A stretch of 64,000 nucleotides of DNA. It comes from Leifsonia shinshuensis. GTDB taxonomy: Bacteria; Actinomycetota; Actinomycetes; Actinomycetales; Microbacteriaceae. The notes below the pieces were generated by a model that made no database searches, had not been told where the DNA came from, and worked only from the letters and a program-made list of their open reading frames with translations. Position numbers and translations under genes: made by a program. Shown piece after piece: positions 1-7,793 of the stretch (the stretch's first letter is position 1; each line of letters opens with the position of its first letter). The DNA lies in NCBI RefSeq assembly GCF_031456835.1, contig NZ_JAVDVK010000001.1, positions 744,001 to 808,000 of the forward strand, read 5' to 3'.

Positions 1-267
1 GTTACGGACGTGTCGTTCAGCGGTGTGAGCACGCAGTACCTGGTGGATGTGCCCGGTCTCGGCACCATCGTGGTGTTCGCGCAGAACACGGCCAGCGGAC
101 CGATCGCCGGCCTCGGCGCCGAGGTCTGGGTGGCCTGGGACGCCGGGCACACCTTCGTGCTCGCCGACGAGCCGCCCGCGGATGGGCGCTTCTCCGACGA
201 CGCCGACACCCAGGCGATCGCGGCCCAGGCCCGGGAGCGGATGCTCACGGAGCTGGAGGAGGCGTAA
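1..267 (+). CDS. Polyamine-type ABC transporter ATP-binding protein, C-terminal end (partial)
   Basis: Only the last 88 codons are present; the reading frame is open from the first base. The fragment is beta-rich and ends in an acidic helix, as expected for the TOBE domain after the nucleotide-binding domain of PotA-like ATPases. The stop codon overlaps the next start (TAATG), and the two following genes are clear PotB/PotC-type permeases, so the assignment rests largely on the operon. It would energise import of putrescine/spermidine or a related amine. The Walker motifs lie outside the window, so neither the subfamily nor the substrate can be verified. Confidence 0.75.
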   Translation, partial: VTDVSFSGVSTQYLVDVPGLGTIVVFAQNTASGPIAGLGAEVWVAWDAGHTFVLADEPPADGRFSDDADTQAIAAQARERMLTELEEA

Positions 268-1187
268 TGGCCCTCGCCGCGTTCACCGGGGCGCCCCCTG
301 TCCAGGACCAGGAGCCCGCGGTCCGCCGCAAGAGCGGGATCGCGCTGGTCCTGCTGCTGCCGGGCGTGCTGTACCTCGTGCTGTTCTTCCTCACACCGCT
401 GATCTCCCTGATCATCACCTCGTTCCAGGCGCCCGTCGTCGACGGGGACATCGGGCAGTACCAGACGGCGTTCCAGTGGCAGAACTACGTCGACTCGTTC
501 TCGGAGTACTGGCCGCAGATCATCCGGTCGTTCGGCTACGCGCTCATCGCGACCGCCGCAGCGCTGCTGATCAGCTACCCGCTCGCGTACTTCATCGGCG
601 TGACGATGCGCGGACGGCCGCTGGTGCAGAACCTGCTGATGACGCTGGTGATCGCCCCGTTCTTCATCAGCTTCCTGCTGCGGACTCTGGCGTGGAAGGC
701 ACTGCTCAGCGACGACGGCTGGATCGCCAGCTCGCTGAAGGCCCTGTCCATCCTGCCGCCGGATGCGCACATCACGGGGACGCCGTTCTCGGTGATCTTC
801 GGGCTCACGTACAACTTCATCCCGTTCATGTGCCTGCCGCTGTATTCGACCCTGGAGCGGCTCGACACCCGGCTGCTCGAGGCCGGACAGGACCTCTACG
901 CCAGCCCGTGGACGACCTTCCGCAAGGTCACCGTCCCGCTGTCGATGCCCGGCATCGTGTCGGGGACGCTGCTGACGTTCATCCCCGCCGCCGGCGACTA
1001 CATCAACGCCTCCCAGGACTTCCTCGGGGCCGCCGACACCTCGATGATGGGCAACGTCATCGAGAGCAACTTCCTGGTGCTGCAGAACTATCCGGCTGCC
1101 GCGTCCATGTCCGTGATCCTGATGGCGGTCATCCTCGTCATCGTCGGGTTCTACGTGCGGCGGAGCGGGACGGAGGAGCTCCTGTGA
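267..1187 (+). CDS. PotB-like ABC transporter permease
   Basis: Protein of 306 residues, the usual size for a PotB-type permease. The N-terminus is short and cytoplasmic, followed by about six membrane segments, the first around residues 25-48. The cytoplasmic EAA loop that contacts the ATPase is recognisable near residues 208-232 (EAGQDLYASPW then a Pro-Gly). The ATG overlaps the stop of the ATPase gene by one base and the stop overlaps the next GTG, so the three genes are translationally coupled. It should form a heterodimeric channel with the downstream permease. The substrate (putrescine, spermidine or another small cation) is inferred from family resemblance. Confidence 0.88.
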   Translation: MALAAFTGAPPVQDQEPAVRRKSGIALVLLLPGVLYLVLFFLTPLISLIITSFQAPVVDGDIGQYQTAFQWQNYVDSFSEYWPQIIRSFGYALIATAAALLISYPLAYFIGVTMRGRPLVQNLLMTLVIAPFFISFLLRTLAWKALLSDDGWIASSLKALSILPPDAHITGTPFSVIFGLTYNFIPFMCLPLYSTLERLDTRLLEAGQDLYASPWTTFRKVTVPLSMPGIVSGTLLTFIPAAGDYINASQDFLGAADTSMMGNVIESNFLVLQNYPAAASMSVILMAVILVIVGFYVRRSGTEELL

Positions 1188-2035
1188 CCACCATGATGAC
1201 GCCCACCGACACGACGACGCCGCCCAGCGCCGCGCGCGGCCGGCGGCGGTACAAGGGGCTCGGGCTCGGTGTCTACGCCTTCCTCGCCCTCGCGTTCCTG
1301 CTGATCCCGATCGTCTACACGTTCATCTTCTCGTTCAACGACGCGATCAAGAACAACATCGCCTGGCGCGGATTCACGCTGCGCAACTGGACCAACGTCT
1401 GCGACGCCGCGGGCATCTGTGACGCGTTCATGGCGAGCATCATCATCGGCATCATCTCGACGGTCTGCGCGACCGTGCTGGGCACGATGATCGCCATCGC
1501 GCTGATGCGGTACCGGTTCCGGTTCCGCTCGCAGACCAGCCTGCTGCTGTTCCTGCCGATGGCGAGCCCGGAGGTGGTGCTCGGTGCGGGTCTGGCCGCC
1601 CAGTTCCTGAGCCTCGGCGTCAACAAGGGCTTCGGCACGATCATCATCGCCCACGTGATGTTCTGCATCAGCTTCGTCGTGGTCACGGTGAAGGCGCGCG
1701 TCGCCTCCCTCGACCCCGCGCTGGAGGAGGCGGGCCGCGACCTCTACGGGTCGCCCAACGCCGTCTTCTGGCGGATCACGTTCCCGCTGCTGCTCCCGGG
1801 CATCCTGTCGGCCGCGTTGCTGTCGTTCTCGCTGAGCTTCGACGACTTCATCATCACGAACTTCAACGCCGGCGCGGTGACCACGTTCCCGATGTACATC
1901 TACATCGCGGCGTCGCGCGGCATCCCCGCGCAGGCCAACGTGATCGCCTCGGCAGTCTTCATCCTGACGCTCCTCGTGGTGCTCGTCTCGCAGCTCACCG
2001 CCGCCGCCCGCGCCCGCCGCCTCGCCCGCCAGTAG
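1184..2035 (+). CDS. PotC-like ABC transporter permease
   Basis: Protein of 283 residues from a GTG that overlaps the upstream TGA (GTGA); an in-frame ATG three codons later is a possible alternative start. Six membrane segments are visible, and the EAA loop (EEAGRDLYGSPN, then PLLLPG) sits in the last third. It is the partner permease of the polyamine-type importer. The C-terminus is Ala/Arg-rich. It is the last gene of the operon in this window; a 26-bp-arm hairpin follows 22 nt after the stop. The substrate-binding subunit is not downstream and is presumably upstream of the window. Confidence 0.88.
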   Translation: MTTMMTPTDTTTPPSAARGRRRYKGLGLGVYAFLALAFLLIPIVYTFIFSFNDAIKNNIAWRGFTLRNWTNVCDAAGICDAFMASIIIGIISTVCATVLGTMIAIALMRYRFRFRSQTSLLLFLPMASPEVVLGAGLAAQFLSLGVNKGFGTIIIAHVMFCISFVVVTVKARVASLDPALEEAGRDLYGSPNAVFWRITFPLLLPGILSAALLSFSLSFDDFIITNFNAGAVTTFPMYIYIAASRGIPAQANVIASAVFILTLLVVLVSQLTAAARARRLARQ

Positions 2036-2056
2036 TCCCGCGGCTCGCCCCCCTCC

Positions 2057-2118
2057 GTCGAGTACACGAAAAGTGCACGCTTCTCGGTGAGAAAGCGTGC
2101 ACTTTTCGTGTACTCGAC
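2057..2118. terminator. Long perfect hairpin between convergent genes
   Basis: Two perfect 26-bp arms (2057-2082 and 2093-2118) surround a 10-nt centre. Outside them CCCTC/GAGGG can extend the stem with one offset base. It lies between the potC-like gene (+) and the asparaginase gene (-). Position suggests a bidirectional terminator, but there is no clear T-tract and the arms are much longer than usual. Confidence 0.6.
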
Positions 2119-2141
2119 GAGGGGAGGGCTCGGGGGAGGGG

Positions 2142-3155
2142 TCAGGCGTAGGAGGCGCGGATGGCGCCGACGGGCTCGCCGCGGCCGAGCACCGCGAGGT
2201 CGAGCTTCGGGGCGACGCGGTCGACGTCCTCGTGGCTGAGCGCTCCGGCGTCCGCCAGCAGCCGCAGTGCGACGATCGAGGCGGCGCGCAGGCTGCCGTC
2301 GAGCACCTTGAGCGTCACCGTCGTTCCGTCGGGGGCGGCCATGACCATCACGCCCTCGGCCCCGCCCTTGGCGAAGACGCCGAGCTCGTCGATCACGACG
2401 GTGTTCGCGCGTCCCGGGCCGTCGATCGCCCAGCCGTCGGCGAGCACCGCGTTCTTGAGCAGCGCCGCGTTGCGGAACAGCGCGAACGGCGAGCCGTCCG
2501 ACGCGGTGGCGATGCGCTGGATGCCGCGGGCGAGCGCGATCAGCGACATCGCGTGCACGGGAGCACCGCATCCATCGACGCCGGTCGCGACGACCTTCTC
2601 CCCGGTGAGGCGCTCGATCGTGTCGCGGATGTGCTGCTGCACGGGATGCTGCGGGTCCAGGTAGCTCTCGGTCGGCCAGCCGTTCACCCGGCAGGCCAAC
2701 AGCATGGCGGCGTGCTTGCCCGAGCAGTTCATGAACACGGGGTGCTTGTGCTCCCCGGCCCGCACCAGCTCGTCGCGCGCCGCCGTGTCGAGGGGCCAGT
2801 CGGCCGGGCAGTGCAGCGCGTCCTCGGTGAGCTGGGCCTGCGCGAGCAGACTCCGCACGACGGAGAGGTGCGCGGGCGTTCCGGCATGGCTCGCGGTCGC
2901 AAGGACCGCGTTCGCGCCTTCCAGCGGCACACCGGCGCCCATCACGGCGACCGCCTGGAACGGCTTCATGCTCGACCGCGGGAACACCGGCCGGTCCGGC
3001 GCGCCGAGGGTGCGCACGATCGTGCCGTCGGGACCGAGCACCACCGCGGAGCCGGCGTGCCGGGACTCCACGAAGCCGCTGCGCTCCACCACGGCCAGCT
3101 CGACGGACTCGTCGACGGAGAACACCTCGGCGCCCACGGAGACCTCGGGGCTCAC
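2142..3155 (-). CDS. Asparaginase II family protein
   Basis: Protein of 337 residues starting at a GTG that overlaps the stop of the upstream gabT (GTGA), so the two are co-translated. It resembles the Asparaginase_II family (PF06089), found mainly in actinobacteria and rhizobia and distinct from AnsA/AnsB: the N-terminal ERSGF...ESRHAG, the RSSMKPFQ stretch and the FMNCSGKHAAML block near the middle are typical. Predicted cytoplasmic hydrolysis of asparagine to aspartate and ammonia; activity is inferred from family only. Pairing with a GABA aminotransferase next to an amine transporter suggests nitrogen salvage. Confidence 0.8.
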   Translation of the reverse strand: MSPEVSVGAEVFSVDESVELAVVERSGFVESRHAGSAVVLGPDGTIVRTLGAPDRPVFPRSSMKPFQAVAVMGAGVPLEGANAVLATASHAGTPAHLSVVRSLLAQAQLTEDALHCPADWPLDTAARDELVRAGEHKHPVFMNCSGKHAAMLLACRVNGWPTESYLDPQHPVQQHIRDTIERLTGEKVVATGVDGCGAPVHAMSLIALARGIQRIATASDGSPFALFRNAALLKNAVLADGWAIDGPGRANTVVIDELGVFAKGGAEGVMVMAAPDGTTVTLKVLDGSLRAASIVALRLLADAGALSHEDVDRVAPKLDLAVLGRGEPVGAIRASYA

Positions 3156-4513
3156 AGGGCCGAGATGGCGTCGTCGATCACCGAGACGGCGTCGGCGATC
3201 AGCTCGTCCGAGACGGCCAGGCTGGGCAGGAAGCGCAGGACGTTGCCCCACGTGCCGGCGTTCAGGAACAGGATGCCCTGCTGCGCCGCCGCCGCGACGA
3301 TCGCGTTGACCGCCTCGGGGTTCGGCTCCTTGGTGGTCTGGGCGGTGCCCGGCTTGACCAGCTCGATCGCGATCATGGCGCCGATCCCGCGGACCTCGCC
3401 GATGATGTCGTGCTTCTGCTGGAGGGCCTCGAGGGCCGGCTTCAGCGCCTTCTCGATGCGCTGCCCCTCGGCGAGGAGGTCGTTGCGCTCGATTGTCTCG
3501 AACACCGCGATCGCGGCCGCCGCGGCGACCGGGTTGCCGCCGAACGTGCCGCCGAGGCCGCCGGGCTGCGCCGAGTCCATGATCTCGGCGCGTCCCGTGA
3601 CGGCCGCGAGCGGCAGGCCGCCGGCGATGCCCTTGGCGCTCAGCACGAGGTCCGGGACGACCCCGAAGTGCTCGCTGGCGTAGTACGCGCCGGTGCGCGC
3701 CATCCCGCTCTGGATCTCGTCGGCGATGAACACGACGCCGTTGGCCGTGCACCACTCCTGCAGCGCGGCCAGGTAGCCCTCGGCCGGGACGATGAAGCCG
3801 CCCTCGCCCTGGATCGGCTCGGCGGCGAGGCAGGCCAGGTCGGAGGCGCCGACGACCTTCTCGAGGTACGCGATCGTCCGGGCGGCCGCCTCGGCGCCGC
3901 TCAGCCCGTCGCGGTACGGGTAGGAGTTCGGCGCGTGGTAGACGTCGCCGGCGAACGGTCCGAAGCCGGTCGCGTACGGCATGGCCTTGTAGTTCATGGC
4001 CATCGTCAGGTTCGTGCGGCCGTGGTACGCGTGGTCGAGCACGGCGACCGCGCGGCGGCCCGTGTATTTGCGGGCGATCTTCACGCCGTTCTCGACGGCC
4101 TCGGCGCCCGAGTTGACGAGCACGGTCTTCTTGGCGTGGTCGCCGGGGGTGTGGGCGGCGAGCAGCTCGGCGACGCGCACGTACTCCTCGTACGGGGTGA
4201 TGGTGAAGAGCGTGTGGATGACGTCCTGCAGCTGCCCGGCGGCGGCCTCGACGACCGCGGTCTCGGTGTGGCCCACCGTGGTGACGCCGATGCCGGCGCC
4301 GAAGTCGATGAACTGGTTGCCGTCCACATCCACCAGGATCGCGCCGTTGGCCCGGGCGATGTACACGGGCAGCGCAGAGGAGACGCCGGTCGGCACGACG
4401 GCCAGCCGGCGCTCGTGCAGCTCCTGCGACTTGGGGCCGGGGATGGCGGTCACGATGCGGCGTTCTTGTGGAACGGAGTAGACGGGCGCGGGGGTGCTCA
4501 CGGTGTCAGTCAT
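3152..4513 (-). CDS. gabT: 4-aminobutyrate aminotransferase
   Basis: Class III PLP-dependent aminotransferase of 453 residues, moving the amino group of GABA to 2-oxoglutarate to give succinate semialdehyde. Asp265 (in FIADEIQSG) should bind the PLP pyridine nitrogen, and Lys294 (LSAKGIAGG) is the expected Schiff-base lysine. The NSGAEAVEN block near 134 is the cofactor phosphate-binding region. A TAGACT -10 box lies 9 nt before the ATG, giving a very short leader. A second copy lies at 7794-9131. The polyamine transporter genes converge on this operon, which fits putrescine-to-GABA catabolism, but no putrescine oxidase or semialdehyde dehydrogenase is nearby. Confidence 0.93.
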   Translation of the reverse strand: MTDTVSTPAPVYSVPQERRIVTAIPGPKSQELHERRLAVVPTGVSSALPVYIARANGAILVDVDGNQFIDFGAGIGVTTVGHTETAVVEAAAGQLQDVIHTLFTITPYEEYVRVAELLAAHTPGDHAKKTVLVNSGAEAVENGVKIARKYTGRRAVAVLDHAYHGRTNLTMAMNYKAMPYATGFGPFAGDVYHAPNSYPYRDGLSGAEAAARTIAYLEKVVGASDLACLAAEPIQGEGGFIVPAEGYLAALQEWCTANGVVFIADEIQSGMARTGAYYASEHFGVVPDLVLSAKGIAGGLPLAAVTGRAEIMDSAQPGGLGGTFGGNPVAAAAAIAVFETIERNDLLAEGQRIEKALKPALEALQQKHDIIGEVRGIGAMIAIELVKPGTAQTTKEPNPEAVNAIVAAAAQQGILFLNAGTWGNVLRFLPSLAVSDELIADAVSVIDDAISAL

Positions 4514-4550
4514 GGTTATCCGAGTCTAGCCGCGGTGCGAGAATCGGAGC

Positions 4551-5024
4551 ATGAAGCTCGAGCACTCGTACGCGATCGACCTGCAGTGGACCGGCAACCG
4601 GGGGACGGGCACCAGCGGCTACAGGGACTACGGCCGCGACCACGTGGTGAGCACCGAGGGGAAGCACTCGATCGAGGGCTCGGCGGACCGGGTGTTCTTC
4701 GGCGACCGCGACCGCTGGAACCCCGAGGAGCTGCTGCTCGCGGCGCTCTCGCAGTGCCACATGCTCAGCTACCTCGCGGAGGCGGCCGGGGCTGGCGTCG
4801 TCGTGGTCGGCTACACGGATGCGGCCACGGGCACCATGGTGCAGACGGGCGACGGCGGCGGACACTTCACCGAGGTCACGCTGCGGCCGCGGGTCACGGT
4901 CGCCGACCCGGCGCAGGCCGAGCTGGCCGCGTCGCTGCACGCGCCCGCCTCGCGCAAGTGCTTCATCGCGGCGAGCGTGAACTTCCCCGTCCACCACGCC
5001 CCGGAGCTCCTCACCCTCGCCTGA
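4551..5024 (+). CDS. OsmC family peroxiredoxin-like protein
   Basis: Small protein of 157 residues with the OsmC/Ohr layout: N-terminal strands, a helix carrying Cys69 (LSQCHMLSYL) and a second cysteine, Cys137 (SRKCFIA), the pair that reduces organic hydroperoxides in this family. An NPEELLLAAL segment before the first cysteine is typical. It is divergent from gabT. An extended -10 (TGC GAGAAT, box at 4539-4544) ends 6 nt before the ATG, so the mRNA may be leaderless. Organic peroxide detoxification is inferred from family; the true substrate is unknown. Confidence 0.87.
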   Translation: MKLEHSYAIDLQWTGNRGTGTSGYRDYGRDHVVSTEGKHSIEGSADRVFFGDRDRWNPEELLLAALSQCHMLSYLAEAAGAGVVVVGYTDAATGTMVQTGDGGGHFTEVTLRPRVTVADPAQAELAASLHAPASRKCFIAASVNFPVHHAPELLTLA

Positions 5025-5047
5025 CCGAGGGCGCAGGGCGCGACGAC

Positions 5048-5806
5048 TCAGAGGCGCTCGGGGCGGAGGGCGCGCTTGACGCGCTCGACGGTGTTGGCGG
5101 GCGGCGCCTCGTTGTAGACGCCGGCGAGCTCCTGGCCGGTGAGCCCGTGGATGGCCGCCATGATGGCGTCCGTCGCCTGGCGCCGTGCGCGTCCCGACTC
5201 CGCCGGACCGAAGGTCGACACGTCGATCGGCTGCCCGAAACTCACTGTGATGCGGTGGATCTTCGGGATGCGCGCGCCCACGGGCTGCATCTGGTCCGTG
5301 CCGATCAACCCGACCGGGACCACGACGGCGCCGGTGGTCAGCGCGAGCCAGCCGATGCCCGTGCGACCGCGGTAGAGGCGCCCGTCGAGCGACCGGGTCC
5401 CCTCGGGGTAGATGGCGAAGGCCGCCCCGGTGTCGATGATGCGCTTGGCCTGGTCGAGCGCCTCCTGCGCCGCGGCCCCGGCGCCCCGCTTGACGCCGAC
5501 CGCGCCGATCGCCGTGAAGAACGCGCGCGAGACGCGTCCCTTCACACCGGTGCCCTCGAAGTAGCTCGACTTCGCGAGGAACTGCACGCGCCGCGGAGCC
5601 GTCATCGGGATCACCACCGAGTCGATGAACGACAGGTGGTTGCTGGCGAGGATGACCGCGCCGTGCTTCGGGACGTTGCGCTTGCCGATCACGCGCGGCC
5701 GGTAGACCAGCTTCAGCAGCGGCGCCATGAGGATGCGGCCGGCGAAGTACAGCGCGCCGGGCCTCTTCACCTCGGCGACGCCATCGTCGGGTTCGTCGAT
5801 GCTCAT
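5048..5806 (-). CDS. 1-acyl-sn-glycerol-3-phosphate acyltransferase (PlsC-like)
   Basis: Protein of 252 residues in the PlsC/LPLAT family. The catalytic HX4D motif is NHLSFID with His57 and Asp62, and the acceptor-binding block is YPEGTRS near residues 133-139. A hydrophobic stretch around residues 17-35 may anchor it to the inner membrane face. It should acylate lysophosphatidic acid to phosphatidic acid. Actinobacteria carry several paralogues, so this need not be the essential one. It converges on the osmC-like gene 23 bp away, with no convincing terminator between them. Confidence 0.9.
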   Translation of the reverse strand: MSIDEPDDGVAEVKRPGALYFAGRILMAPLLKLVYRPRVIGKRNVPKHGAVILASNHLSFIDSVVIPMTAPRRVQFLAKSSYFEGTGVKGRVSRAFFTAIGAVGVKRGAGAAAQEALDQAKRIIDTGAAFAIYPEGTRSLDGRLYRGRTGIGWLALTTGAVVVPVGLIGTDQMQPVGARIPKIHRITVSFGQPIDVSTFGPAESGRARRQATDAIMAAIHGLTGQELAGVYNEAPPANTVERVKRALRPERL

Positions 5807-5813
5807 CCCTTCG

Positions 5814-5819
5814 AGGGTA
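5814..5819 (-). promoter_or_regulatory. -10 box of the plsC-like gene (leaderless)
   Basis: TACCCT on the minus strand ends 7 nt before the ATG at 5806, which places the transcription start at or next to the start codon. Confidence 0.6.
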
Positions 5820-5864
5820 GGCGCGGACGTATGCCGGAGGCGGCATGCGCGCCGGTCCGGCGCG

Positions 5865-6719
5865 TCACGGCTCCAGCGGTGTGCCGAGCGTGCAGCCGAA
5901 TCCGCCCCGGTAGACGAGGCAGCCGTCGACGAACCCGGTGTAGCGGACCGCGAGCGGCGAGCCGAACCAGGCGCTGTAGAGCCGCGAGAAGTTGAGGTTG
6001 CCGTAGGCGGAGCACGCCCCGCCGGGACCCTTCGGCGCCTTCAGCGTCTCGCCGTTCGGCTGGTAGGGCGTGTAGTTGTACAGGTTCGCGGTCGCCTGGT
6101 TGAGGATCGTCACCGTGCTCGCGCCGCAGGCCGCATCCGGGTGGTACTGGATAGTGTTGCCGCCGATCTTGTACCGCCAGTCGCGGGGGTGCACGGTGTA
6201 CTCGCGGAACTGCCACGCCGCCCGGTACACCTGGTTGAAGAACCCGAAGTAGCGGGTGTCGCAGGCGGCCGTGTCGGGGCACGCGTACCCGGTGGCCCGC
6301 TGGTAGCCGGAGGCGCTGGGCGTCGTCAGCAGCGACTGCTCCTTTTGCAGAAGCACGAGCAGCACGCGCGGGCTGACCGTGCAGGCGTGGGCGACTCGCG
6401 CGATGATGCTGCTCGCGCGCTCGTTGCGCTTCGGCGCGATCGCCGTGCACCGCTCGGCGGAGGCCGGCTGAGCGGGCACGTCCATCCGGAAGTCGGACAG
6501 ACAGGGGGAGTCGTCCTTCGGATGGCACGAGCGCTGCTCCAGGAAGTCCTGGATCTGGGCCGCGGTCATCGCATCCGGGTTGAAGAAGCTGTCATCGCTG
6601 ATGATGTAGCCCGGATAGAACGGCGCCGGGGGTTCCGCAACGGCCGCCGCGGGCACCAGCGCGAGCGCCGCCGCCGCGGCGGACGCGGCGGCGATCAGCC
6701 GCAGGCGGGGGAGCCGCAC
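5865..6719 (-). CDS. Secreted protein of an actinobacterial family with a lysozyme-like look
   Basis: Protein of 284 residues with a Sec signal peptide (Arg-rich start, Ala/Leu core, likely cleavage after Ala-Val-Ala near 28). The mature part has landmarks seen in many secreted actinobacterial proteins of unknown function: YIISDDSFFN then MTAAQIQDFL, an LLVLLQKEQSLL helix with Glu127, and a C-terminal YGNLNFSRLYSAWFGSP. Its many cysteines suggest disulfides. The buried Glu in LQKEQSLL and the all-helical core resemble transglycosylase/lysozyme folds, but I cannot assign an activity. It is 10 bp downstream of the FKBP lipoprotein gene on the same strand and probably co-transcribed. Confidence 0.75.
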   Translation of the reverse strand: MRLPRLRLIAAASAAAAALALVPAAAVAEPPAPFYPGYIISDDSFFNPDAMTAAQIQDFLEQRSCHPKDDSPCLSDFRMDVPAQPASAERCTAIAPKRNERASSIIARVAHACTVSPRVLLVLLQKEQSLLTTPSASGYQRATGYACPDTAACDTRYFGFFNQVYRAAWQFREYTVHPRDWRYKIGGNTIQYHPDAACGASTVTILNQATANLYNYTPYQPNGETLKAPKGPGGACSAYGNLNFSRLYSAWFGSPLAVRYTGFVDGCLVYRGGFGCTLGTPLEP

Positions 6720-6729
6720 CGGTCGGGCC

Positions 6730-7710
6730 TCAGCGCGTGGTCTTCAGGATGTCGATCACGAACACCATGGTGTCGGTGGCCTTGATCTCTCCGGAGCCCG
6801 CCGAGCCGTACCCGTCGGCGGGCGGGACGATCGCGATCACCTGCGAGCCGACCTTCTGGCCTTCGAGCGCCTTCTTGAATCCTGCGACGACGCCGGTGGT
6901 CTGGAAGGAGGCGGGCGCGCCGCGGCTCCAGCTGGAGTCGAACATCTCGCCGTTCCGCCACAGGACGCCCTTGTACTGCACCGTCACCGTGTCGCCCGGC
7001 TGCACCGTCTCGCCGTCGCCCTGCTTGAGCAGCGCGATCTTGGTCTCCGTCGGCGGGTCGGCCTTCGGGATGGTGATGGCCGGCTCGCCCGTCTTGGTGT
7101 TGAGCTTCACGGTCGGGAATCCGGCGGTCGGGGCGACCGGCGTGCCGTCGGCGCGCGTCGGGGTCAGCGAGACCACGTCCGCGACGAAGACGACGCTGTC
7201 CTTGGTGGTGAGGCCCAGCTGCGAGAGGTCCTGGTTGCCGAAGGCGTCCTTGGCCGGTGCCGTGAGCACGACGCGCGACCCGGTCGGCAGGCATTCCACC
7301 GCGCGGACGAGGCCGGGCACGTACGCCTTGTCGTTCACCTGGATGGTGGCAGCGGCGGAACCGTCGAAGCCCTGCGGCGCCGTCAGCTCCTTGCCCGTCG
7401 TCCCGTTGTAGGCGGCCAGCGCGATGTCGACGCTGGAGCCGCCCTTCGCCTCGGCCCCGTGACCCGTGATGACGACGGTGCGCTCCACGTCGGTGGTCTT
7501 GAGCGGCGCGTCGAACGTGACCTTGGGGGTCGCGCGGTAGTCGCCGGTCACCTTCACCGACTTCGACGCCGTGCCCGACTTGACGTTCTGGCACGCGTTC
7601 GCGGCGGGGGTCGACGTGGCGGCGGGAGCGGCGGAGCTGCAGCCCGCGAGTCCGGCGACGAGGAGGGCGGCCGACGCGGTCGCGGTCAGGGCCTTGAGAG
7701 AGGTACGCAC
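6730..7710 (-). CDS. FKBP-type peptidyl-prolyl isomerase lipoprotein
   Basis: Protein of 326 residues. The N-terminus is a lipoprotein signal with lipobox LAGC, so Cys24 should be acylated and the protein held on the outer face of the membrane. The C-terminal ~95 residues form an FKBP domain ([43 protein letters not shown]). An upstream segment (about 50-200) looks like a second, degenerate FKBP-type domain. The start is GTG with an AGGA 9 nt upstream. The likely role is folding of secreted proteins; the co-oriented secreted protein gene just downstream is a candidate client. Confidence 0.88.
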   Translation of the reverse strand: MRTSLKALTATASAALLVAGLAGCSSAAPAATSTPAANACQNVKSGTASKSVKVTGDYRATPKVTFDAPLKTTDVERTVVITGHGAEAKGGSSVDIALAAYNGTTGKELTAPQGFDGSAAATIQVNDKAYVPGLVRAVECLPTGSRVVLTAPAKDAFGNQDLSQLGLTTKDSVVFVADVVSLTPTRADGTPVAPTAGFPTVKLNTKTGEPAITIPKADPPTETKIALLKQGDGETVQPGDTVTVQYKGVLWRNGEMFDSSWSRGAPASFQTTGVVAGFKKALEGQKVGSQVIAIVPPADGYGSAGSGEIKATDTMVFVIDILKTTR

Positions 7711-7781
7711 GGTCGTCCATCCTGCCCTATCAGCCTCGGCCGAACCTGAGCGGCGGGAATGGGTCGGCTGGATGCGCCGCC

Positions 7782-7787
7782 TACGAT
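7782..7787 (+). promoter_or_regulatory. -10 box of second gabT (leaderless)
   Basis: TACGAT ends 6 nt before the ATG at 7794; no Shine-Dalgarno sequence is present in between. Confidence 0.65.
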
Positions 7788-7793
7788 GGATCC

